Assembly (NCBI GenBank): GCA_946478915.1
Contig: CAMLER010000123.1
Span: forward strand, 1 to 10,337
From: an uncultured Chryseolinea sp.
GTDB lineage: Bacteria > Bacteroidota > Bacteroidia > Cytophagales > Cyclobacteriaceae
Direction of reading: 5' to 3'
Length of the DNA: 10,337 bases
Part shown: positions 1 to 5,552 of the stretch, one piece after another
Numbering within the stretch: position 1 is the first letter of the stretch
Layout: every line of letters starts with the position of its first letter
The notes under the pieces: generated by a model
The model's input: only the letters and a program-made list of their open reading frames with translations
Told to the model about the DNA's origin: nothing
Database searches by the model: none
Program-made: the position numbers and the translations under genes

Positions 1-1111
1 AATTGGGTAGATCCCGCGCTCCAGCGATAAGCTGGAAAGTTCTCCGCTCTGAAATGCTGCCTAACTCCGCCAAGGCAATGCAAAGAAAATCAAGCGCTAA
101 AGCCAATGATTGTCCATGAAAATTTCCCGCAGAGATAATCGTGTTATCAGCCGGAAAAATATTTGGATTGTCCGTTACACTGTTTACTTCAATGGTGAAT
201 ATGTTAGTGACAAAATCGATGGCATCGGAACTTGCGCCGTGTACCTGGGGAATACACCTGAAGGAATAAGGGTCTTGAACATGTTTTTTGTTTTGCCGGA
301 TCAACTCGCTATCTGAAAGGATACGCATTATCTCCTGCGATATTTGTATTTGTCCGCGTTGTGGACGAATGGCACTGACTGAAGGAAGGAATGGCTCGAT
401 ACGTCCATCAAAAGCATCGAGTGAAAGCGCGGATATCCAATTGGCAAGTTTCAACAATCTTTGTGCATGAAGTGTACACCAAACGCCATATGCGCTCATA
501 AACTGCGTGCCATTCAGGAGTGCGAGACCTTCTTTTGTCTGCAGCGCAAGTGGTTCCCATTGCAATTTTTTTCGAAGATCCTCACCGGGAAATTTTTCAT
601 CACGATGTCTTACTTCACCGAGGCCGATTAACGGTAGCGACATATGGGCAAGCGGCGCGAGGTCTCCTGATGCACCAAGCGAGCCCATTTCATAAACCAC
701 GGGCAGAACGTCTTCGTTATACATTTCGACAAGCCTACGCACAGTAGAGAGCTGCACACCGGAGTGGCCATACGACAACGATTGAATTTTCAAAAAAAGC
801 ATCAGCCTGACAATCTCGACTGGAACTTCAGGACCTGTACCGCAAGCGTGAGATTTCACAAGGTTCTCCTGGAGTTTCTCCAATTGGTGTGGTGGGATGT
901 GTCGGTTGTATAGGGACCCGAATCCGGTATTGATTCCATACAGCGGTTGATTCGATTCACTTAGTTTCTTATCGAGATAAGCCCTGCACAGCTCAATTTT
1001 TTCTTTTGCTTCATTTGAGAGCTCAAGGGTAATTCTCCCGGTGCTGACCAACGCAATATCTTCGAGGCTTAGCTTTAGATTTGAGATATAATGAATTTTG
1101 GTCTTTGCCAT
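1..1111 (-). CDS. hutH: Histidine ammonia-lyase (HutH), 3' part off the left edge
   Basis: This enzyme deaminates L-histidine to urocanate, the first step of histidine degradation, in the cytoplasm. Reading the minus strand from the ATG at 1111 gives 370 codons with no stop down to the window edge. The family is about 500 residues, so about 130 C-terminal residues are missing. Visible motifs are YGINTGFG (Y58), SHACGTG (H88), the Ala-Ser-Gly triad that cyclises to the MIO cofactor (A147-S148-G149, in GSLGASGDLAPLAH), NGTQ (N200), QDPYSFRCIPQVHGA (Y282, R285, Q289) and GNFHGQ (F331). These line up within about 12 residues of the catalytic positions I recall for Pseudomonas HAL (Y53, H83, 142-144, N195, Y280, R283, F329). 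The histidine after the first conserved serine favours a histidine lyase over a phenylalanine lyase; a tyrosine-lyase activity is less likely but not excluded. It lies 77 bp downstream of hisS on the same strand with no terminator between them. It is intact as far as seen. Confidence 0.93.
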   Translation of the reverse strand, partial: MAKTKIHYISNLKLSLEDIALVSTGRITLELSNEAKEKIELCRAYLDKKLSESNQPLYGINTGFGSLYNRHIPPHQLEKLQENLVKSHACGTGPEVPVEIVRLMLFLKIQSLSYGHSGVQLSTVRRLVEMYNEDVLPVVYEMGSLGASGDLAPLAHMSLPLIGLGEVRHRDEKFPGEDLRKKLQWEPLALQTKEGLALLNGTQFMSAYGVWCTLHAQRLLKLANWISALSLDAFDGRIEPFLPSVSAIRPQRGQIQISQEIMRILSDSELIRQNKKHVQDPYSFRCIPQVHGASSDAIDFVTNIFTIEVNSVTDNPNIFPADNTIISAGNFHGQSLALALDFLCIALAELGSISERRTFQLIAGARDLPN

Positions 1112-1188
1112 TAAATTCCCTTGCGTCTTTGCTTGGTTGAAGTTTTTCTCGTCAGACGTAGTGCTGCTAAGTTAGGAACTAATGCGAT

Positions 1189-2556
1189 TTATTTTAACCT
1201 GCCGATCACCTCTTCAAGGGTCAACGTTTCTTGTTTTCCCTCAATCATGTTTTTCACAGCCAGCCTCCCAGTGTTCATTTCTTCGGAGCCTATGATGAGG
1301 GTATATTCGATTCCTTTTTTATTTGCAAACTCCAACTGTTTTTTCAATTTGGAACCATCCGGATAAATTTCTGAGGCAATACCTGCCTCACGCAGTTTGG
1401 CAAGAAGTCCCAGACCATATCGCATGCTGGTGTCATCAAAGTGACAAATAAGAATTTTTGATGATGCCTGCGCCTCCGCAGGGAACAGATTGAGTTCGTT
1501 CATAGCATCATAGAGACGATCTACTCCGAAGGAAAAACCGACACCTGATAATTTTTCTTTATCGCCAAAAGCTTGGGTCAGGTTATCGTACCGTCCGCCG
1601 CCGCTTACACTTCCTATTTTGACATCGTTGATTTTCACTTCAAAAATACAGCCGGTATAGTAGCTGAGGCCTCGGGCCAGTGCGATGTCAAATTCTACGT
1701 GCTCGTCGTTCGATCCAAAATTGTTTAACAGCGTAAGAACATCATTTATATCCCTGATACCTTTTGCGCCTGCTTCACTGCTCCCGATTTTTGAATTCAA
1801 GAAATTTAGTTTGTCGCGGAAAGATCCCTTGGAATTGAGGATGTCAAAGAGCATCGAAAGACTTTCTTCGGAAAAATTTTTAGTACGCAACTCATCCTTT
1901 ACTTTCTCATCGCCAATCTTGTCCAGCTTGTCGATCGCAATGAATAGCGCAGCTTCCTTTTGTTCCGCCCCGATTGCATTTGCGATACCTGAAAGAATAC
2001 CGCGGTGATTTAGTTTAATCGTATAATTAGCAATGCCTAACCGCGTGAACACCGCTTTGATCATTAGTATAATTTCGGATTCACAGATAAGGGATGATGT
2101 TCCAACAACGTCAGCGTCACACTGGTAAAACTCGCGATATCTACCCTTTTGTGGATTATCGCCCCGCCAAACAGGCTGGATTTGATAGCGCTTGAAAGGA
2201 AAGCTTATTTCATTCCGATTCATAACCACATAGCGGGCGAACGGGACAGTCAGATCGTATCGCAAGCCTTTTTCCGCAATGAGGCTGCTTGTGGACTTGA
2301 AATTACGGGATTGAAGGAGATCCGGAGGGACCGTTTTCAAGAAATCTCCCGAATTCAGGATCCTGAACAATAGTTGGTCACCTTCATCGCCGTATTTTCC
2401 GGTAAGGGTTGACAAGTTTTCCATCGCCGGAGTCTCAAGCGGCTGAAAACCAAACACTTGGAATACGGCGCGGATATGATCTAAAATGAACTGCCTTTTG
2501 GCCATTACGGCCGGTCCAAAATCCCGGGTTCCTTTTGGAAGGGTAGGTTTTTCCAT
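1189..2556 (-). CDS. hisS: Histidine--tRNA ligase (HisRS)
   Basis: This class II aminoacyl-tRNA synthetase charges tRNA-His with histidine in the cytoplasm. The protein is 455 residues, a normal bacterial length. The N-terminus PKGTRDF (8-14) is the family signature. Motif 2 lies at about 123-146 (RYQIQPVWRGDNP and then GRYREFYQCD, with R131 and R141). The histidine-specific HisA loop is LARGLSYYTG (293-302), with R295 as the expected catalytic arginine. Motif 3 includes GGGRYD (319-324) and GVGFSFGVDRL (338-348). An HGTP-type anticodon-binding domain follows from about 367 to the end. The start ATG sits directly before the conserved PKGTRDF segment, so the start is secure. No Shine-Dalgarno sequence is visible, as usual in Bacteroidota. 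The gene is probably co-transcribed with hutH downstream. No clear TAnnTTTG promoter was found upstream of it. Confidence 0.97.
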   Translation of the reverse strand: MEKPTLPKGTRDFGPAVMAKRQFILDHIRAVFQVFGFQPLETPAMENLSTLTGKYGDEGDQLLFRILNSGDFLKTVPPDLLQSRNFKSTSSLIAEKGLRYDLTVPFARYVVMNRNEISFPFKRYQIQPVWRGDNPQKGRYREFYQCDADVVGTSSLICESEIILMIKAVFTRLGIANYTIKLNHRGILSGIANAIGAEQKEAALFIAIDKLDKIGDEKVKDELRTKNFSEESLSMLFDILNSKGSFRDKLNFLNSKIGSSEAGAKGIRDINDVLTLLNNFGSNDEHVEFDIALARGLSYYTGCIFEVKINDVKIGSVSGGGRYDNLTQAFGDKEKLSGVGFSFGVDRLYDAMNELNLFPAEAQASSKILICHFDDTSMRYGLGLLAKLREAGIASEIYPDGSKLKKQLEFANKKGIEYTLIIGSEEMNTGRLAVKNMIEGKQETLTLEEVIGRLK

Positions 2557-2656
2557 ATAGATGAATAAGGTTCAGATTGAAGTTTCCGCGTAAACACATC
2601 CAACCTGAGATTTAAACTTAATAAGCCGCAATTTTAAGGGTAAACCTGCAGACCGC

Positions 2657-2691
2657 AACTTTAAACCTTAAACTTTAAACCATAAACTTTG
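2657..2691. repeat. Heptamer array, AACTTTA family, five units
   Basis: Five back-to-back 7-bp units are visible: AACTTTA, AACCTTA, AACTTTA, AACCATA, AACTTTG. Weaker relatives (TTTAAACTTAA, TTTTAAGG) occur just to the left, between 2609 and 2650. The array ends 49 bp before the start of the small basic protein gene. Its last unit supplies the TTTG of that gene's candidate promoter. It is the reverse complement of the TTTAAAG arrays at 2961-2988 and 3907-3948. Confidence 0.85.
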
Positions 2692-2718
2692 TGATTAAGG
2701 ATTTCCCGCTTATTTTTG
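2688..2718 (+). promoter_or_regulatory. Candidate Bacteroidota-type promoter for the small basic protein
   Basis: TTTG (2688-2691) is followed after a 19-bp spacer by TATTTTTG (2711-2718). This fits the Bacteroidota sigma-ABfr pattern (-33 TTTG, -7 TAnnTTTG, spacer near 19-20 bp). Transcription would begin near 2723-2726, leaving a leader of about 16-18 nt before the ATG at 2741. The leader is A-rich without a Shine-Dalgarno sequence. The match is by eye and has not been scored against background. Confidence 0.55.
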
Positions 2719-2740
2719 CGCACTCAAAATTAACCGAATC

Positions 2741-2899
2741 ATGGCAGTAACCAGATTGAAACGAAAAGGCCGCAAGGACAAGGCAAAATCAGCAGTTAGA
2801 CGTCAATCGTTGAAGAATCAAAATTTTCAACCTGTCATCAGAAACGTTGATGTAGAAAAGATCAAGGAAGAGTTCAAAGCAAAGGCGAAGAAAGGTTAA
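2741..2899 (+). CDS. 52-residue highly basic conserved-type small protein
   Basis: An ATG at 2741 opens a 52-codon frame ending in TAA at 2897-2899. The protein begins MAVTRLKRKGRKDKAKSAVR, has a central PVIRNVDVEKIKEEF (31-45) and ends KAKAKKG. I count 18 Lys/Arg against 5 Asp/Glu, a net charge of about +13. The N-terminal half is an arginine/lysine-rich extension and the C-terminal half looks like one amphipathic helix. There is no signal peptide or membrane segment. Support for a real gene comes from the promoter-like site 23 bp upstream and the perfect terminator hairpin 22 bp downstream, which make it a complete single-gene transcription unit. Composition and layout resemble ribosomal or other RNA-binding small proteins. 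I recall similar short basic proteins from Bacteroidota genomes without a firm name, so the function is inference only. It is too short for many gene callers. Confidence 0.8.
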   Translation: MAVTRLKRKGRKDKAKSAVRRQSLKNQNFQPVIRNVDVEKIKEEFKAKAKKG

Positions 2900-2921
2900 A
2901 CTCTTTTCTAAAGAATATGTG

Positions 2922-2953
2922 AAGTCCTGTTTTTGCAGGACTTTTTTATTTAT
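2922..2953 (+). terminator. Intrinsic terminator of the small basic protein gene
   Basis: A perfect 8-bp stem, AAGTCCTG (2922-2929) with CAGGACTT (2936-2943), encloses a 6-nt loop TTTTTG. It runs into TTTTATTTAT. This is a standard rho-independent structure on the plus strand, starting 22 bp after the stop codon at 2899. Confidence 0.88.
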
Positions 2954-2960
2954 ACAAAAG

Positions 2961-2988
2961 TTTAAGGTTCCAGGTTTAAAGTTTAAAG
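2961..2988. repeat. Heptamer array, TTTAAAG family, four units
   Basis: The units are TTTAAGG, TTCCAGG, TTTAAAG, TTTAAAG. The array starts just after the terminator of the small gene. Positions 2973-2988 match, as an inverted copy, 15 of 16 bases of 2666-2681 upstream of that gene. Positions 2972-2990 recur exactly at 3925-3943. Confidence 0.85.
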
Positions 2989-3003
2989 TTGCGCAGAGAT
3001 AAA

Positions 3004-3037
3004 GGTTCGGAGGACTTTTTATTGGTTCGAGGTTCGA
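3004..3037. repeat. GGTTCGA heptamer copies
   Basis: GGTTCGG occurs at 3004-3010 and two adjacent GGTTCGA units occur at 3024-3037, followed by ACTTTAA. The 2900-3150 gap between the small gene and xth is otherwise without a gene. I see no promoter matching TAnnTTTG for xth in it. Confidence 0.5.
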
Positions 3038-3107
3038 ACTTTAATGCTCTGAAAATCGAAAATGAGGTTGCAATCACCCGTAAATTGTCCCATACCTGAA
3101 CTCTGAG

Positions 3108-3144
3108 AACTTCAAACCTCAAAACCTTAAAGTTTCAACTTTAA
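3108..3144. repeat. Heptamer array, AACTTTA family, just before the xth start
   Basis: The units are AACTTCA, AACCTCA, one extra A, AACCTTA, AAGTTTC, AACTTTA. The last part forms a near-perfect palindrome, TTAAAGTT (3127-3134), TC, AACTTTAA (3137-3144). The array ends 6 bp before the xth ATG, so any xth mRNA starting upstream would carry it at the place of ribosome entry. Confidence 0.75.
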
Positions 3145-3150
3145 ATTAAT

Positions 3151-3918
3151 ATGCATTTAGTCAATTGGAATGTAAACGGTATTCGCTCCATCATCAAGAA
3201 AGATTTTTATAAGGATATCCGAATGATGGATCCTGATATTTTCTGTATGCAGGAAACGAAAGCCGGTGAGGAAGATGTGCGCGCATCGTTGGAATCACTT
3301 GATGGCTATCATGTTTACGTAAATGCTTCGAAGGCCCGCAAAGGATATTCTGGAACGACAATCGCTTCCAAAATTGAGCCTCTGCAAGTCACGTACGACA
3401 TGGGATTAGAAGAACACGATCAGGAGGGAAGGGTGATCACCGCCGAGTATCCTACATTTTTTCTTACAACAGTTTATACCCCAAATGCGGGAGAGGGGCT
3501 TTCCCGTTTAGATTACCGCGAACGTTGGGATATAGATTTCCGAGAGTACGTGCAATGGCTCGACCGACGGAAGCCATCCATTATATGTGGTGATTTGAAT
3601 GTAGCTCATCAGCCCATAGATATTGCCCGGCCAAAAGAAAATTACAATAAATCAGCGGGTTATACGCAAAGAGAAATCGATGGCTTTACCCGTCTACTGG
3701 AATGCGGTTTTGTGGATACATTCAGACGTTTTTATCCCGAACAGGTCAAGTACACTTATTGGAATTACGTTACAAATGCCCGGGCCAAAAATTCTGGTTG
3801 GCGAATCGATTACTTCCTTGTTCCCGAACGCATCATCGATCATGTAAAGGACGCGATGGTTTACGACCAATACCTGGGATCGGATCATTGTCCGGTTGGT
3901 TTGAAGCTTAAAGTTTAA
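3151..3918 (+). CDS. xth: Exodeoxyribonuclease III / AP endonuclease
   Basis: This Mg-dependent enzyme cleaves DNA at abasic sites and removes nucleotides 3' to 5' in base excision repair. The protein is 255 residues, close to the usual 250-270. The endonuclease/exonuclease/phosphatase fold is marked by NWNVNGIRS (5-13, N7 metal site), QETK (34-37, E35), KGYSGTT (64-70), VYTPNAG (108-114, Y109), CGDLNVAH (146-153, D148 and N150), GWRIDYFL (216-223, D220) and GSDHCPVGL (243-251, catalytic pair D245-H246). All expected catalytic residues are present. The start ATG is immediately before the first conserved strand. The final codons and the TAA lie inside a TTTAAAG heptamer array, so the last residues KLKV are written in repeat sequence. 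Heptamer arrays flank the gene on both sides. It converges on murA. Confidence 0.96.
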   Translation: MHLVNWNVNGIRSIIKKDFYKDIRMMDPDIFCMQETKAGEEDVRASLESLDGYHVYVNASKARKGYSGTTIASKIEPLQVTYDMGLEEHDQEGRVITAEYPTFFLTTVYTPNAGEGLSRLDYRERWDIDFREYVQWLDRRKPSIICGDLNVAHQPIDIARPKENYNKSAGYTQREIDGFTRLLECGFVDTFRRFYPEQVKYTYWNYVTNARAKNSGWRIDYFLVPERIIDHVKDAMVYDQYLGSDHCPVGLKLKV

Positions 3919-3948
3919 AGTTTGAGGTTTAAAGTTTAAAGTTTCGCT
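3907..3948. repeat. Heptamer array, TTTAAAG family, containing the xth stop codon
   Basis: The units are CTTAAAG, TTTAAAG, TTTGAGG, TTTAAAG, TTTAAAG, TTTCGCT. The TAA stop of xth (3916-3918) is inside the second unit. AGGTTTAAAGTTTAAAGTT at 3925-3943 is an exact 19-bp direct repeat of 2972-2990. Confidence 0.9.
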
Positions 3949-3961
3949 CGATTAGCGAGCG
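3945..3961. other. GC-rich hairpin between convergent xth and murA
   Basis: A perfect 6-bp stem CGCTCG (3945-3950) / CGAGCG (3956-3961) encloses the loop ATTAG. No T-run follows on either strand, so it is not a textbook terminator. It could still mark the 3' ends of the two convergent transcripts. Confidence 0.35.
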
Positions 3962-4025
3962 TATGCATGCCTCCAGGGTTTTAAGAATTAATGGTGTCAA
4001 ACGACCCATCGCAGTCACTAGCATT

Positions 4026-4060
4026 CCGCCTTTTGCCTTATGCGTTTTGCGTTTCGCATA
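4026..4060. repeat. Heptamer array, TTGCGTT family, five units
   Basis: The units in 7-bp register are CCGCCTT, TTGCCTT, ATGCGTT, TTGCGTT, TCGCATA. TATGCG (4039-4044) and CGCATA (4055-4060) can also pair around a 10-nt loop, but no T-run follows. The tract lies in the xth-murA gap and differs in sequence from the other arrays while keeping their period. Confidence 0.65.
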
Positions 4061-4072
4061 CTCAAGATGTCG

Positions 4073-4096
4073 GCTGAATGCTGACCGCTGACAGCT
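4073..4096. repeat. Heptamer array, GCTGANN family, abutting the murA stop codon
   Basis: GCTGAAT, GCTGACC, GCTGACA and GCT follow one another without gaps. The last base is also the first base of the murA stop codon on the opposite strand (4096-4098, TAA on the minus strand). The array therefore ends exactly where the gene begins. Confidence 0.75.
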
Positions 4097-5403
4097 TATA
4101 TAACTCTCTGAATATCCGCACCCAATTCTTTCAACCGGGTATCAATATTCTGGTATCCCCGATCGATTTGATCGATGTTTGAAATCTCGCTGACTCCATT
4201 CGCAGACAAGGCGGCGATGAGCAACGCAACCCCTGCACGTATGTCGGGCGAAGACATCTTGATGCCTCTCAGTTGTTGTTTTCTATCGAGCCCGATAACA
4301 TTGGCACGGTGAGGATCACACAAAATGATCTGCGCCCCCATGTCGATTAGTTTGTCGACAAAGAATAAACGGCTCTCGAACATTTTCTGATGGATAAGAA
4401 CAGTTCCCTTTGCCTGAGTAGCAACGACGAGCACGATGCTGATCAAGTCTGGTGTAAAACCCGGCCATGGAGCGTCCGACTCGGTTAATATTGAGCCATC
4501 AATGAAGGTCTCAATCTCGTTCCGTTCCTGGGAGGGTATGTGGATATCGTCACCCCGGAACTCCAACTTGATGCCTAGGCGTTTAAAAATTTCAGGAATT
4601 ATTCCCAGCATATCAATTCGGCAGTTCTTGATCGTTATTTCCGACTGCGTCATGGCTGCTAAACCGATAAAGCTTCCGATTTCGATCATGTCGGGAAGAA
4701 GTGTATGTTCAGTGCCTCCAAGTTTTTCAACTCCTTCGATGGTAAGCAAATTAGAACCTATTCCACTGATTTTTGCGCCCATCCGGTTTAGCATCAGACA
4801 AAGCTGCTGCAGGTACGGTTCGCAGGCGGCATAATAGATTGTCGTTGTTCCCTTTGCAAGAACAGCAGCCATCACAATATTGGCCGTGCCCGTTACGGAT
4901 GCCTCGTCAAGGAGGATGTATGTACCTTTCAACTGACTTGCATCTATTGTGAACAGGTGCTCGTCGGCATCAAAATTGAATTTTGCGCCCAGTTTCTGAA
5001 ATCCAAGAAAGTGTGTATCCAATCGGCGTCTGCCAATTTTATCGCCTCCGGGTTTTGGCATTGATGCTTTTCCGAAGCGTGCCAGGATCGGACCGAGCAA
5101 CATAACGGAACCCCTCAACGCAGCCGCTTTCTTCCTGTATTCTTCAGTTTCTAAATACTTGACATTTATCGACGACGCTGTGAACCTGTACGATTCCGAT
5201 CCAAGCTTTTCGACCTTTGAACCCATCGCGCCGATAAGTTCAATTAGCTTATTTACATCCACAATGTTCGGCACATTATGAATGGTAATGGGTTCCGGTG
5301 ATAATAGTGTTGCGCTTAGAATTTGGAGTGCTTCGTTTTTTGCGCCTTGAGGAGTGATTTCTCCCTTTAATTTTTTTCCTCCACGGATCTTAAAAATACT
5401 CAT
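4096..5403 (-). CDS. murA: UDP-N-acetylglucosamine 1-carboxyvinyltransferase (MurA), Asp variant
   Basis: MurA transfers enolpyruvate from phosphoenolpyruvate to UDP-GlcNAc, the first committed step of peptidoglycan synthesis, in the cytoplasm. The protein is 435 residues; the family is usually 418-440. It shows GAKNEAL (20-26, K22 and N23 of the active site), the mobile catalytic loop around PGGDKIGRRR (118-127), PGFTPDL (314-320, D319 as the expected general base) and DIRAG (387-391, R389). In most bacteria the loop residue is Cys (C115 in E. coli, PGGC); here it is Asp (D121, codon at 5041-5043). Natural Asp variants occur in Mycobacterium and Chlamydia and cannot be alkylated by fosfomycin. 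The start ATG precedes the conserved MSIFKIRGGKKLKGE. The DUF4290 gene lies 145 bp upstream on the same strand, an association I recall as common in Bacteroidota. Confidence 0.96.
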   Translation of the reverse strand: MSIFKIRGGKKLKGEITPQGAKNEALQILSATLLSPEPITIHNVPNIVDVNKLIELIGAMGSKVEKLGSESYRFTASSINVKYLETEEYRKKAAALRGSVMLLGPILARFGKASMPKPGGDKIGRRRLDTHFLGFQKLGAKFNFDADEHLFTIDASQLKGTYILLDEASVTGTANIVMAAVLAKGTTTIYYAACEPYLQQLCLMLNRMGAKISGIGSNLLTIEGVEKLGGTEHTLLPDMIEIGSFIGLAAMTQSEITIKNCRIDMLGIIPEIFKRLGIKLEFRGDDIHIPSQERNEIETFIDGSILTESDAPWPGFTPDLISIVLVVATQAKGTVLIHQKMFESRLFFVDKLIDMGAQIILCDPHRANVIGLDRKQQLRGIKMSSPDIRAGVALLIAALSANGVSEISNIDQIDRGYQNIDTRLKELGADIQRVI

Positions 5404-5504
5404 TGATACTAATGACTTGATTTGGTGAAACTAAAAAATGTGAGCTAAACGCTCGTGTTCTGCCGGTCACCATAAAAAATATAATCTCAAAAACCGGCTA
5501 ATCC

Positions 5505-5552
5505 CTACTTACTACCAACCACTTATTCTTACTACTTACAATTACCAATTAC
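5505..5552. repeat. Heptamer array, CTACTTA/CAATTAC family, containing the DUF4290 stop codon
   Basis: The units are CTACTTA, CTACCAA, CCACTTA, one 6-bp unit TTCTTA, CTACTTA, CAATTAC, CAATTAC. The stop codon of the DUF4290 gene (5549-5551, TAA on the minus strand) is inside the last unit. The rest of the 145-bp gap to murA (5404-5504) shows no promoter I can support. Confidence 0.75.

Noticed and set aside
1..1111. Possible broken or frameshifted lyase gene, because no complete long frame is seen here
   Set aside because: I translated the minus strand codon by codon from 1111 to 2 and found 370 codons without a stop, with all motifs in order. The gene is only cut by the window edge.
4039..4060. 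TATGCG/CGCATA hairpin as the murA terminator
   Set aside because: It has no T-run on the minus strand, a short stem and a 10-nt loop, and it is better explained as part of the TTGCGTT heptamer array.
4436..4834. 132-codon open frame on the plus strand inside murA
   Set aside because: It is antisense to a well-conserved gene, has no recognisable motif, and its composition is explained by murA codons read backwards.
5462..5498. GCCGGT...ACCGGC inverted repeat as a terminator or operator upstream of murA
   Set aside because: It is only 6 bp with a 25-nt separation and no T-run; this is expected by chance.
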